Assembly (NCBI GenBank): GCA_034422355.1
Contig: DAOUJS010000171.1
Coordinates: 1-64,000, forward strand
Direction: 5' to 3'
Origin: CATOSP01 sp034422355
Lineage (GTDB): Bacteria; Chloroflexota; Dehalococcoidia; Lucifugimonadales; UBA3495
DNA length: 64,000 nucleotides
In this document: positions 26,470 through 35,123 of the stretch, piece by piece
How the letters are laid out: every line of letters begins with the position of its first letter
How positions within the stretch are numbered: position 1 is the first letter of the stretch
Program-made: the position numbers and the translations under genes
The notes under the pieces: generated by a model
Told to the model about the DNA's origin: nothing
Databases searched by the model: none
The model's input: the letters and a program-made list of their open reading frames with translations, nothing else

Positions 26470-27381
26470 ATGGAAATAGGGATGGTGGGCCTCGGACGGA
26501 TGGGCGGGAACATGGCGCACCGGCTCGTCAACGCCGGGCATAGTGTTCTGGCCTTCGACCGGGATGAGGCGATGGTGGCTGCCAGCCGGTCTATTGGCGC
26601 GTCCGGGGTAGCTTCCCTGGAGGAACTTGCGGAGAAGCTCTCTGCACCCCGCGCGGTCTGGGTGATGGTCCCCTCCGGGCAGGCCACCGGGGAAACCATC
26701 CAGACCCTGGCTTCAATTCTGCAACCCGGTGATGTGGTGCTGGACGGGGGTAATTCCCATTACAAGGACAGCATCCGGCGGGGGGAGATGCTGGCGTCCC
26801 GCGGCATCGAGTTCCTGGACGTGGGTTCCAGCGGCGGCGTCTGGGGGTTGGTCCACGGCTACGCGCTGATGGTCGGGGGCAAGACCGAGGTGGTGCAAAG
26901 GCTGGAACCCATCTTCCGCTCCCTGGCCCCGTCGGAGGACAGCGGGTATGCACATGTTGGGCCTTCCGGCGCGGGCCACTTCGTCAAGATGGTGCATAAC
27001 GGGATCGAGTACGGGCTGATGCAGGCTTACGCCGAGGGCTTCGAGTTGATGGCAGCCAAGGAGGAGTTCAACCTCGACCTGGCCGGGATTGCGGACTCGT
27101 GGCGCGAAGGCAGCGTTGTCCGCTCGTGGCTGCTGGAACTGACCGCCGCGGCCCTGAAGGAAGAGCCGGGGCTGGAGAGCCTGCGGGCTTACGTGGACGA
27201 CTCCGGGGAAGGGCGCTGGACGGTCCAGGAATCGGTGGAACTGGGAGTGCCCGCGCCGGTGATCACGCTATCGTTGCAGCAGAGGTTCCGGTCCCGGCAG
27301 GAAGAACCCTTCGGCGCAAAACTGCTGGCGGCGCTGCGCAACCAGTTCGGCGGCCACGCGGTGCGCCGCAGCGATGGGTAG
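26470..27381 (+). CDS. gnd: 6-phosphogluconate dehydrogenase, short decarboxylating type
   Basis: The 303-residue protein begins with a Rossmann motif (GMVGLGRMGGNMA), followed by the 6PGDH patterns VLDGGNSHYKDSIRRGE, DVGSSGGVWGL and GHFVKMVHNGIEYGLMQAYAEG, the last bearing the catalytic Lys and Asn. Its length of about 300 matches the short, often NAD-linked Gnd (YqeC type) rather than the 470-residue enterobacterial enzyme. It converts 6-phosphogluconate to ribulose-5-phosphate and CO2. The ATG at 26470 is preceded by GGGAGCGA. It is co-directional with pgi and ends 27 bases from the convergent grdB-like gene. Confidence 0.92.
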   Translation: MEIGMVGLGRMGGNMAHRLVNAGHSVLAFDRDEAMVAASRSIGASGVASLEELAEKLSAPRAVWVMVPSGQATGETIQTLASILQPGDVVLDGGNSHYKDSIRRGEMLASRGIEFLDVGSSGGVWGLVHGYALMVGGKTEVVQRLEPIFRSLAPSEDSGYAHVGPSGAGHFVKMVHNGIEYGLMQAYAEGFELMAAKEEFNLDLAGIADSWREGSVVRSWLLELTAAALKEEPGLESLRAYVDDSGEGRWTVQESVELGVPAPVITLSLQQRFRSRQEEPFGAKLLAALRNQFGGHAVRRSDG

Positions 27382-27408
27382 AGAGTCCGGCAGGGTGGCG
27401 GGAGGGCC

Positions 27409-28698
27409 TTAAGCCTCAGTCCGGCCTTCGGTTGTCAGGGCGTCCAGGGCCTGCTGGACGATGTGCCTGCGGAGGTCGCGCTCCTCGTTGAGCGGCAGAC
27501 CGGAGTCCCCCGTGGGGTAGACGATGCCCTGGCCCCGGATGACCCGGTTGGAGCCCAGGGCCATCGCAACGGGAGTCATCGGGGTTACCTGGGCCACTGG
27601 TATGCCCACTTTCTCCAACTCGGTGGTGATCGCTGCGCCGCAGCGAGTGCTGGTCCCTCAAGTGGAGGTTAGGACCACCGTGTCCACGCCCGAGTCCTTC
27701 AGTCGTTTGGCCATCTCGCGGCCAATCCGGCGGCTGTTGGCCAGGGGATTCCCGTTGCCGGTGGTGGACAGGAACTCCTCGTGCAGCTTGCCGATGGCGC
27801 CGTCCCTTTCCATTTCCCGCAGCGTGTCCACCGGGACCAGCCGGTGCGGGTCCTGCTCCACGTGCCGGTTGTCATAACCGCCGTGGGATACCTCGTAGTC
27901 GTATGGGGAGAGAGCGTCCTCGCCGGCAAAGCTGTATGCGCCCCAGACGCGGGAGAATGCCAGCGGGAACTGGTGAGGGTTGCCCCTGGGCACGAGGCCC
28001 CCGTCGGTGACCAGGGCGACGGTAGCCTGGGAGAGGTCCGCCACTGCCGGGGGAACCGGCACCGGATCGGCGGCCTGTATTGGGACCTCTGCCTCAAATG
28101 ACTCGCCGCGCATTTTGGCGAGGAGCATGTCGGCAAGGCGGGAGGCGGCTGACTTTGCCACGAACTCGGATTTCAGTGTGCCCTGGGGAATGTAACCATC
28201 CTCCGAGGGACGCCCAACCGGCTCCCCGGCGGACAGCTTCTCTCCCAGCCGGACCATAGCGGCCAGGATTGGCTGCATTCTGGACACGTCGTCGCCGGAG
28301 TCGATGATGTAAACTGATGCACGGTAGAGGTCCGCCCCGGGGTTCTCCACCGACATGGCCGTGACAGCAGGGACACCCAGCTTTTCCTGGACGGCGGCAC
28401 AGACGGCGCCTGCGGCTGTCCCGTAACGCCCGGCCTGGAAACAGGGGCCGGCCACGAACAGGTCGGCGCAAGACGCCTGTACTTCCCTGATGACGGATTC
28501 TGCTACTTCCTCAAGGTTCTCGGCAGCCAGGTTGTCTCCGCATACTATTGTAGAGACTACCTGGGACTCTTCCCCGAGCAACTGGGCCAGCAATCGTCCG
28601 GGACCCACCGGGCCGGGCCGGACTTCCAGGGGGATACCGGCTTTTTCCTCGCCGCCGATTCCGCCGAAAAACTGGTTGATGTAGTGGACCACGCGCAT
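27409..28698 (-). CDS. grdB: Glycine/sarcosine/betaine reductase component B selenoprotein (GrdB-like), UGA read as selenocysteine
   Basis: Reading through one in-frame TGA (27658-27660) gives a 429-residue protein, the usual GrdB length, with selenocysteine at residue 347. The N-terminus has the GrdB block MRVVHYINQFFGGIGGEEKA, then RPGPVGPGRLL and IVCGDNLAAEN. The segment around the UGA reads VVLTST-U-GTSTRCGAAITTELEKVGIP, which matches the Sec site of clostridial GrdB. Downstream residues (PMTPVAMALGSNRV, then GIVYPTGD) continue the family. A hairpin of SECIS type follows the UGA. GrdB with its partner GrdE cleaves the C-N bond of glycine, sarcosine or betaine and transfers a carboxymethyl group to GrdA. 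GGAGG precedes the ATG. The substrate here is unknown. Confidence 0.93.
27630..27660 (-). promoter_or_regulatory. Bacterial SECIS-type hairpin following the UGA selenocysteine codon
   Basis: On the minus strand, the UGA (27658-27660) is followed by 11 bases and then TCGCTGC, a GGC loop and GCAGCGA (27630-27646), a perfect 7-bp stem. The loop begins with G and lies 18 bases after the UGA. A guanine at the start of a small apical loop, 16-37 bases downstream, is the published bacterial SECIS pattern. The hairpin lies inside the coding sequence, as is normal for bacteria. Confidence 0.8.
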
Positions 28699-28748
28699 GA
28701 TGTTCCTCCGTGGCGGGTGAGTCCCCGGTGCAGGACTGGGCCGGACTG

Positions 28749-30050
28749 TCAGTAGACGATGGACTGAAGAGTTGAAGCTCCCTGGTTGTTGACCACGCCG
28801 CAGACATCTCCCGAACGCAGCGTTTCGGCGGATGCCAGGGTTGACGCCACGTCGTCATTGCCGGCGATGACGCGGGAAACCGGCGGCGCGGACCACGCAA
28901 CGTCCGCGCCCTCGCTGAGATTCACTATCGCATCGACCCCGGGAATCTGCATCAACGCTGCCGACTCCGCCCGCCGGTCGGGGGCGGTGTCGCTGACCAG
29001 GACGGCGGTCTTGACGCCCAAATGCTCGCACCATCGTGCAGTCTCGAACATCTCGGTATGGGGCGCTCCCCCGGCGTACTTGGTGACTATTGCGCCGTCG
29101 GCCCCCAGGCACCACTTCGCCAGATTGGCCGCCAACATGCTGTTGCGGCTCAATTCGTGCTGAAGGTCGGAGGCGACGGTGGCAATGCAGCCCGTGAAGG
29201 TCAGTTCCCCGGCTCGGTGCAGGCGGTACAGTTCCAGGATGATGGGGTGGTTCTGGTGGTAGTAGGTCTCCAGGCCGCGCGCTCCCCACGAGTATGAGAT
29301 GACGACGGCCCCGTCGAGCCATTCGTTGGGGTGCAGGGGCAAGGGCAGCATACCGCGGGTGTTTGCGCCGTACAGGATGTGCTCGTCGGTTTCGGTGCCG
29401 TGCTGGTGGCCGTGGACCTGGCCGATATAGGCCACGCGGGGCAATCCTTGGCGGCCGTTTGCGTTCGGCCCTTCCAGTTCGAGAACGTCGGTGGCTGCGG
29501 GCGGTTGGCCGACCCCGGCCTTGCCCAGGTAGACCGCGGCCTTGACCGATGCCACCCGGAGGGCGTTGAGGACACTGTGCCTCTCGACGTCCGGGTGGGC
29601 ATGGGGCACCGTCACCAGGTGGCACATGGAGGCGTAGGGAGAGGCTTCGGCGGCAGGGCCGCTCATTTCCAGGATTTTGGTCATTCCGCCGCGGCGGGTT
29701 ACGTGGCCGTGCTCGCCGCCGGGCTGGCCGCCGTCAACCACCGTGACCGCCGCCCCCTTCAGGACATGGGTCGTGCCCTGGCCTGCGTTGGCAATTGGGC
29801 CGAGGATGCCGGGGAAGTCGCTGCCCTGTCCTGCGCCCTTTGCCCGAGGCTCGATGATGTCGAAGATGTACCCCACGCGGCAGGAGTCGCCGGGGCTGAT
29901 TATCTCCAGGTCAACTGACTCCAGGCGGCGGTCTTCCAGCAGGTGTCGCCGCAACTCGTCGAGGCTGACCCGGAGCGTAGTGCCGTCAAGGGCTGTCCCC
30001 GCTCCGGGGACCATCGACTCCACAGGGTGCAGCGCCAGGGTCAGGGACAC
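28749..30050 (-). CDS. grdE: Glycine/sarcosine/betaine reductase component B alpha/beta proprotein (GrdE/GrdG-like)
   Basis: The 433-residue protein matches the GrdE proprotein family. An early VDLEIISPGDSCRVGYIFDIIEPRAK segment resembles the GrdE N-terminus, then come GTTHVLKGAAVTVVDGG, MSGPAAEASPYA and the mid-protein GELTFTGCIATVASDLQ, in which the Cys matches the residue that becomes the pyruvoyl group after self-cleavage. LAKWCLGADGAIVTK and the alternating CEHLGVKTAVLVSD follow. The GTG at 30050 has GGGAG upstream. The gene precedes grdB by 50 bases and both should be co-transcribed, giving the two chains of component B. No grdA, grdC or grdD is nearby. Confidence 0.88.
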   Translation of the reverse strand: MSLTLALHPVESMVPGAGTALDGTTLRVSLDELRRHLLEDRRLESVDLEIISPGDSCRVGYIFDIIEPRAKGAGQGSDFPGILGPIANAGQGTTHVLKGAAVTVVDGGQPGGEHGHVTRRGGMTKILEMSGPAAEASPYASMCHLVTVPHAHPDVERHSVLNALRVASVKAAVYLGKAGVGQPPAATDVLELEGPNANGRQGLPRVAYIGQVHGHQHGTETDEHILYGANTRGMLPLPLHPNEWLDGAVVISYSWGARGLETYYHQNHPIILELYRLHRAGELTFTGCIATVASDLQHELSRNSMLAANLAKWCLGADGAIVTKYAGGAPHTEMFETARWCEHLGVKTAVLVSDTAPDRRAESAALMQIPGVDAIVNLSEGADVAWSAPPVSRVIAGNDDVASTLASAETLRSGDVCGVVNNQGASTLQSIVY

Positions 30051-30081
30051 GGCGATTTTCTCCCGATGGAAGGGTTGGGGG

Positions 30082-30375
30082 TTAGACCGCCGGTTCCATA
30101 GTCTCGACAACGGTCTTGGCGAGGTGACTGCGGGCATGACCCATCACCGCCTGCCATTCGGGGGAGCCGTAGAAGGCGGCTTCCTTGGCCTTCACATCAT
30201 CGGCATCGTTGAAGCTGCGAATCCAGATGAACTGGTCCTTGGCCTCGTTGACCCACATGCCGTCGATGCGGATGCCATGCTTTTCCTGCATGGGGACCAA
30301 CTGCTCGGAGAACAGCTTGACCCACTGGTCCATCATGCCGCGGTTGACAGTATAGGTGCGAAGTTGAGAAATCAT
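30082..30375 (-). CDS. NIPSNAP-family dimeric alpha/beta barrel protein
   Basis: The 97-residue protein has the NIPSNAP/ABM-like pattern ISQLRTYTVNRGMMDQWVKLF, an IRIDGMWVNEAKDQFIWIRSF strand pair, and a SPEWQAVMGHARSHLAKT helix. Such small dimeric ferredoxin-fold proteins are of uncertain function; some bind haem or act as small monooxygenases. GGAGG lies before the ATG. It sits between the grdE-like gene and the cupin gene, so it may be part of the same transcript. Confidence 0.82.
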   Translation of the reverse strand: MISQLRTYTVNRGMMDQWVKLFSEQLVPMQEKHGIRIDGMWVNEAKDQFIWIRSFNDADDVKAKEAAFYGSPEWQAVMGHARSHLAKTVVETMEPAV

Positions 30376-30404
30376 CGTCGCGTCCTCCTCTTCGGCGGGT
30401 GTGC

Positions 30405-30983
30405 TTACCGGTCCATTACCCTCATACTGTTGTCCATCGGGTTGTACTGGTACCGGGTGATGCGGTCCAGCTTCTGGGACTCCAGGCGGACCACCAGGGA
30501 GCGGCCCTCGGTGCCAATGACGTTGCGGGTGTTGTGAATCTCACCGGGGAGGAAGTAGGCGACGGAGCCGTTGCGCTGGGTGAAGCGGCCGGTCTCCTTG
30601 ATGCTGGCTTCCTTGACGCCCTCACCGGGGAAGAACCAGCGCCACTTGGTCTGCTCGATTGCTCCGTCGTAAACACCGTAGACGACCCAGGCCGCGCCGT
30701 GGTCGTGGGGCAGGTTGTCCTGGCCTGGGCGCTGCACAGAGCACATGAGCAGCCAGCCGGGACCGGGATGTCCGGCATCCTCTTCCAGGTGGAGGTCCAT
30801 ACGGCCGTAGCCGCCTTCCTCGGGAAGATCAAGCCGCTCTTCGAGCCAGCCCGGGGTGGCAAGCAGGTCTTTCATGTGGTCTGCGACAGCCTCGGCCTGG
30901 GCCTTGGGGTCGGAGACATTGGCGAATATTTCCCTTACGTCGTCGATGAATGTGTCCATCGTGTATGCAGCAGTCTGCGTCAT
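30405..30983 (-). CDS. Cupin-fold protein, cysteine dioxygenase-like
   Basis: The 192-residue protein has an N-terminal helical segment (from about residue 1 to 60) and a cupin with the metal motif LPHDHGAAWVVYGVYDGAIE and a second motif FLPGEIHNTRNV. The first motif has the His-x-His and the second contributes another His, the arrangement used in non-haem iron thiol dioxygenases and related cupins. The catalytic substrate is not evident. AAGGAGG precedes the ATG at 30983. It lies 30 bases upstream of the NIPSNAP gene and is the first gene of this leftward cluster. Confidence 0.85.
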   Translation of the reverse strand: MTQTAAYTMDTFIDDVREIFANVSDPKAQAEAVADHMKDLLATPGWLEERLDLPEEGGYGRMDLHLEEDAGHPGPGWLLMCSVQRPGQDNLPHDHGAAWVVYGVYDGAIEQTKWRWFFPGEGVKEASIKETGRFTQRNGSVAYFLPGEIHNTRNVIGTEGRSLVVRLESQKLDRITRYQYNPMDNSMRVMDR

Positions 30984-31167
30984 TGGTGGCCTCCTTATGG
31001 TCGTGTCCCCAATGGGTGAGTTTATTCTGAACCAGCGGGAATGGGGTGTCAACTTGAGCCGCGGCTGACTCAGGCCGGTATCGTTGACGGCCTCTTGGGG
31101 GGATGGTAGATTCACCTCGCCCAGCGCCCGGATTTGGTCCAATCATGGCGGCGTGGCAGGAGGAGAG

Positions 31168-31896
31168 ATGGCTGAGCGGGTTTGGGACCGGTTTCTTACC
31201 GGGCAGGACAAAGCGCATCTGGCGATGACCGCCGGCCGCCGCGTGGGGTTTGGCGAGAGACCCGCGCTGTTGCTGATCGATCTGTACCGCTGGGTCTACG
31301 GCGACGAGCCGCAACCCCTGCTGGAGGCGATCAAAGACTGGCCGGGCAGTTGCGGTCTGGCTGCCTGGGATGCCGTTCCCCACATCCAGGCGCTATTGCA
31401 GGCGGCCAGGGATGCGGCCATTCCTGTGGTACACGCTACGGGGTTGGACGGGGCTGGGATCGAGGGCTGGTCCAGAAGAAGGGGCGGCCTCTATGCTGGC
31501 GGCGAATCTCCTGAGATGGAGGAACGCCGGAAACGTCAGTACGACATCATCGATGAGGTTGCGCCGATAGATGGGGAGGCCGTTCTGCGAAAGTCGTCTC
31601 CCAGCGCCTTCTGGGGCACGCCGCTTACCGGGCACCTGAACTACCTTGGCGTGGACACCATCATCACCTGCGGGGAGAGCACCAGCGGCTGTGTCCGGGC
31701 CAGCGTGGTTGATGGCTGCACCAATCGATACCGTATGATCGTTGTCGAGGAATGCGTGTTCGACCGGCACGAGGCTACCCACGCCATCAACCTGTTCGAC
31801 ATGGACCAGAAGTACGCTGACGTGTTGCCCCTGGCCGAAGTGCTAGAGTGGATTGCCGAGTGGAAGGCTCTGGGCAACGGCGGGAGCGCCGGGTAG
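31168..31896 (+). CDS. Isochorismatase-like cysteine hydrolase (N-carbamoylsarcosine amidase type)
   Basis: The 242-residue protein has the catalytic triad of the isochorismatase-like family: Asp in LLLIDLYR, Lys in LRKSSPSAFWGT and Cys in GESTSGCVRASVVDGCTN. The order and spacing match N-carbamoylsarcosine amidase and related C-N hydrolases. It may release sarcosine or another N-methyl amine from a conjugate, which would supply a substrate for a Grd-like reductase; that link is inference. AGGAGAG precedes the ATG at 31168. It is divergent from the cupin gene, with 184 bases between them. Confidence 0.88.
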   Translation: MAERVWDRFLTGQDKAHLAMTAGRRVGFGERPALLLIDLYRWVYGDEPQPLLEAIKDWPGSCGLAAWDAVPHIQALLQAARDAAIPVVHATGLDGAGIEGWSRRRGGLYAGGESPEMEERRKRQYDIIDEVAPIDGEAVLRKSSPSAFWGTPLTGHLNYLGVDTIITCGESTSGCVRASVVDGCTNRYRMIVVEECVFDRHEATHAINLFDMDQKYADVLPLAEVLEWIAEWKALGNGGSAG

Positions 31897-31943
31897 CGCC
31901 AGTGCAGCCGCCCGCGGGCAGGCGTCTTTTGCGCCGCCGTTGT

Positions 31944-33059
31944 TCAGGCGAAGTGGGGCATTACCTTGGTTCCGAACAGTTCCAACTGGCGCATCATCAC
32001 GTCGTGTTCGTAGAGGCCGGTGTTCAGCCAGAGGAACAGCTCCTCAAAGTTCAAGGCGTCGTGAAGCTCTTTGATCTGACGGGCAACCTGATCGGGAGTG
32101 CCCTGAAGCACCAGGCCGGGTGGGAACCCGAATGCTCCGAACCAGGTGGCGAATACCCAGTCGAATAGCTCTCTCAACTCCCGGGCCTGCTCCTCTGTGT
32201 CTCCTATGCACAGGGTCGCGCCCATAGCGATACCCTGGCCCGGTTTCAGCTCCCTGCCCGCAGTGCGCGCTTCATCCAGGTATGCTTGGAAAAGCCCTTG
32301 GCAAAACTCCACGTTGTCGGACAGGACCACCGGGCAGCCGCCCTCCCGCGCCCAGAAGCGGGCGGTGGTCGCGCTGTAGGTGAAGGGGGCGTAGACGTCG
32401 GGGTGAGGTTTCTGGAAAGGTTTGGGGACAATGCCGATTTCCCGCAGCCTTCCGTCGGGGTCTGCCCCGGTGCCCCACTGGTGGGTGGGCGGCATGTCCC
32501 AGGTGGTGTCCGGCGGCGGGATTTTCCAGAATTGCCCGTCGTAGGAGAAGGTATCGGAGGTCCAGGCCAGCTTGATGATGCGCCACGCCTCTTCAAAGGC
32601 GGCGCGGTTGCGGGCATCCTGGTCCGACTTGTCCGACGAGGTTGCGCCTAGCCCAAGGGGTTGGCCCAGGGTGTTGACCCAGCGGGTCTGGTAGCCGCGG
32701 GCGAAACCGGCGTAGGCGCGTCCCCGGGTAATCTGGTCCAGCATGGCCAGGTCTTCGGCCACGCGCAACGGGTGATGGGTCGGGAGCACCAGTGCGAGCT
32801 GCCCCACCTTGATCCGTTCGGTGTGGGCCGCTACATGCGCGTCCAGCAGCAGGGGGTTGGTGGAAAGCTCGAAACCCTCGACGTGGAAATGGTGCTCGGT
32901 GAAACCGACGCCATAATATCCCAACTCCTCGGCGAAGCTGGCCTGCTCGATTATCTCATGGAGCATCCGCTGGTAGAGATCGTCTCGGGCTCCCGCCATT
33001 CCCTGCTCCAGTTCGGAGCGGCGGCCTATGGTCGGCAGCATGAAGGCGTGAAACTTCAT
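31944..33059 (-). CDS. Luciferase-like (LLM class) flavin-dependent oxidoreductase
   Basis: The 371-residue protein has the family motifs MKFHAFMLPTIG, FAEELGYYGVGFTEHHFHVEG, ERIKVGQLALVLPTHHPLRVAEDLAMLDQITRGR and a C-terminal TPDQVARQIKELHDA. Its ATG overlaps the stop of the upstream CoA-transferase gene in a TGATG arrangement, so the two are translationally coupled. It has a larger mid-region insert than the other three members in the window. The reduced flavin or F420 cofactor and substrate are unknown. Confidence 0.93.
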   Translation of the reverse strand: MKFHAFMLPTIGRRSELEQGMAGARDDLYQRMLHEIIEQASFAEELGYYGVGFTEHHFHVEGFELSTNPLLLDAHVAAHTERIKVGQLALVLPTHHPLRVAEDLAMLDQITRGRAYAGFARGYQTRWVNTLGQPLGLGATSSDKSDQDARNRAAFEEAWRIIKLAWTSDTFSYDGQFWKIPPPDTTWDMPPTHQWGTGADPDGRLREIGIVPKPFQKPHPDVYAPFTYSATTARFWAREGGCPVVLSDNVEFCQGLFQAYLDEARTAGRELKPGQGIAMGATLCIGDTEEQARELRELFDWVFATWFGAFGFPPGLVLQGTPDQVARQIKELHDALNFEELFLWLNTGLYEHDVMMRQLELFGTKVMPHFA

Positions 33060-34306
33060 CAGATAACACCCTGCTCCTTTAGCTGGGCGATTTCGTCCTC
33101 CGAGAGACCCAGCAGACGCTGGAACACCAGGTTGTTGTCGTGGCCCAGGGGCACGGAGCCGCGCCATACCTGTCCCGGTGTGTCGGAGAACTTGGGGAAT
33201 ACGCCTGTGCCCTTGACTGTTTTGCCGAGTCCGACGTCCTCCCATTCGATGTGGACGTTGCGGGCCTCGTAGTGGGGGTCTTCGGCCATGTCGCGTGGGG
33301 TCATTATGATGGAGCAACCCACCTGGGCTGCATTGAGTGTTTCCACCACTTCCTGGACCGTGCGCTCCTCGACCCACCCGCGCATGATGGCATCGAACTC
33401 ATACCATTCGGGAGTGTCGGGGGTGTGGGAGGCGCTCTGCCACTTCTCATCCGCAGGGTCGAGTCCCAACACCTCGCAGATCCTGTTGAAGGGTCCCCCC
33501 AGGGCGGCGATGTTGACCCAGCCATCGGCGGCCTGGTAGGTGTCGTAGGGCTGGATGATGCCGCCTGCGTTGCCGGAGCGTTCACGGTTCAGGCCCAGTT
33601 CATAGTAGGCAACCATTGTGCCGGCCAGGATCCGGTGGATTGCCTCGTACTGGGCCAGGTCAATGACCTGCCCCTTCCCGGTGCGCTGGGTATTGATGTA
33701 ACCGGCCAGGGTGGACCAGAGACAGTAGAGGGCGGTGATGTAGTCGCCGGTCCACGGCGCGGCCCTGACGGGAGGGTCCGGTTCGGGAAAGCCGGTCAGG
33801 TTCATCAACCCACCGAACCCCTGTCCGATGAAGTCGTAGGAAGCCCGGCCCAGGTAATCGGGGTGGCCGTCCTGGCCGTAGCCGGAGACGTGGGTTATGA
33901 CCAGGCGGGGGTTGGCCTCAAGGACCGTGGCGTCGTCTAGCCCCCACCCGGCGTAGGTGCCGGGAATGGAGCTTTCCATCCAGATGTCGGCCTGGCGCAG
34001 CAGGTCGAGGAACATGTCCCTGGCCTGGGTAGTGGACAGGTCAAGGGTTATATGGAAGGTATTGCGCCGGTCCTGGACCCAACCGGCGGCCACGGCGCGT
34101 CCGTTGTTTCCCTGGATGGGAAACTCTATGTTTCTCCAGACGGCGTCCCCGACGCCTGGGCGTTCCACCTGGACCACCTCGGCTCCCATTTCGGCGGCCA
34201 ACTCCGCGGCGAATGGCTGGGCGATGATGGTGCCGCTGGAGATTATGCGGATCCCCTGGAGCGGACCAAACTGGTGCGGCAGCAATGAATCGTTGCCAGA
34301 CGCCAT
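33059..34306 (-). CDS. CaiB/BaiF class III CoA-transferase
   Basis: The 415-residue protein is a second class III CoA-transferase, with GPLQGIRIISSG, AEMGAEVVQVERPG, ESSIPGTYAGWGLD, SGYGQDGHPDYLGRASYDFI and a mid-protein WTGDYITALYCLWSTLAGYI region. The aspartate of the usual nucleophile region is seen in APWTGDYITAL. It differs from the copy at 1944 in its insertions and probably acts on another acid. The ATG at 34306 has AAGGAG 8 bases upstream, and a TATAAT lies at 34340-34345. It is coupled to the luciferase-like gene, hinting that the same compound is CoA-activated and oxidised. Confidence 0.92.
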   Translation of the reverse strand: MASGNDSLLPHQFGPLQGIRIISSGTIIAQPFAAELAAEMGAEVVQVERPGVGDAVWRNIEFPIQGNNGRAVAAGWVQDRRNTFHITLDLSTTQARDMFLDLLRQADIWMESSIPGTYAGWGLDDATVLEANPRLVITHVSGYGQDGHPDYLGRASYDFIGQGFGGLMNLTGFPEPDPPVRAAPWTGDYITALYCLWSTLAGYINTQRTGKGQVIDLAQYEAIHRILAGTMVAYYELGLNRERSGNAGGIIQPYDTYQAADGWVNIAALGGPFNRICEVLGLDPADEKWQSASHTPDTPEWYEFDAIMRGWVEERTVQEVVETLNAAQVGCSIIMTPRDMAEDPHYEARNVHIEWEDVGLGKTVKGTGVFPKFSDTPGQVWRGSVPLGHDNNLVFQRLLGLSEDEIAQLKEQGVI

Positions 34307-34513
34307 AACCTCACTCCTTCCGGTCCGGATTTCGCCCGTATTATAACAGTGGCCAGCAGGCATCGGGATTGCGCGGGTACGGGGGCTGTGGTGGATTTGA
34401 TATCTGCACTAATGGGTCGCTTATATTCTGAAAATTACATCCACCATTCGTCCGGCTGAGAGGTGTCAGAGGGGCAATTGTGTAGTGGCCGGGGACTGGA
34501 CATGTAAAGTAAG

Positions 34514-34536
34514 AGGCCGAGGATCATCCTCGGCCT
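34514..34536. terminator. Bidirectional terminator-like hairpin
   Basis: AGGCCGAGGA (34514-34523) and TCCTCGGCCT (34527-34536) form a 10-bp stem with a 3-base loop. It lies 32 bases beyond the hepT stop in the leftward direction and could end that transcript. T-runs on either side are short. Confidence 0.6.
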
Positions 34537-34568
34537 TGTTGACGTTCGTGTTGTGCAGTTATAGGCGA

Positions 34569-35123
34569 TCAGCCCCTGATTTCGATGCTGGTGTCGCCGT
34601 CTGCAAATCTGTCGGGCAATTGCCGATTTCTTCGGCGTCGAGGGTCAACGTCTTCTTGCGAAAAGTGACCGATACTTTCATACGGACGTACCTGAATGTT
34701 CCGCTCTATGTTATGGGACCGCTGTTTATCATTGGGTGGATATTGCATAGCAACGCTGGAGCTGCCGTGGTCATTGGTTCCGCCGGCGGATTCCAGGAGA
34801 TCGTCAACCTTTTGGGCCAGTAAGGGCAGGTGATGTTGAATGATCTCCCAGACTCTTGAATTATCTAATTTCTCGTACTCATGGACCAGATCGTTTTGGA
34901 AGGCGACTATACCTTCGTGCCCAGTAGTCTGATTCAGTGTTTCCGGATCATCCCTACGTAGTCTTGTTACATATTCGCTTATAATTCTGAACCTATTCTC
35001 GACGATATCCCGCAGGTCATCATCCTGCAGGTAATCTTCAAGCGTTACGTCGGCGGACCGCGTCAATATGCGGTTCGCCGCAACCCGAATTTCGTAGAGG
35101 TGACTCAAGGCCTTAGGATTCAT
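34569..35123 (-). CDS. hepT: HepT-like HEPN toxin with altered active-site Arg
   Basis: The 184-residue protein starts with a HepT four-helix bundle over residues 1-110 (motifs LSHLYEIRVAANRIL, ENRFRIISEYVTRL, WEIIQHHLPLLAQKVDDLLE). HepT RNases or AMPylation targets use an R-x4-H-x-Y motif. Here the site reads FQNDLVHEY, with Gln in place of Arg; one CAA/CGA transition explains it. About 70 extra C-terminal residues are basic and dissimilar to the family, perhaps from a frameshift fusing downstream DNA. The start overlaps the mntA stop by 11 bases. It is a probable toxin of reduced or altered activity. Confidence 0.8.
   Translation of the reverse strand: MNPKALSHLYEIRVAANRILTRSADVTLEDYLQDDDLRDIVENRFRIISEYVTRLRRDDPETLNQTTGHEGIVAFQNDLVHEYEKLDNSRVWEIIQHHLPLLAQKVDDLLESAGGTNDHGSSSVAMQYPPNDKQRSHNIERNIQVRPYESIGHFSQEDVDPRRRRNRQLPDRFADGDTSIEIRG

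Noticed and set aside
27658..28698. The upstream half of the GrdB gene as a complete 346-residue protein ending at TGA
   Set aside because: The TGA lies at the known Sec position and the remaining family sequence continues in frame to a TAA/TAG-type stop at 27409, with a SECIS-like hairpin, so it is read as one selenoprotein gene.
34485..34823. Plus-strand frame of 112 codons overlapping hepT
   Set aside because: It opposes the HepT domain and has no recognisable family or ribosome binding site.
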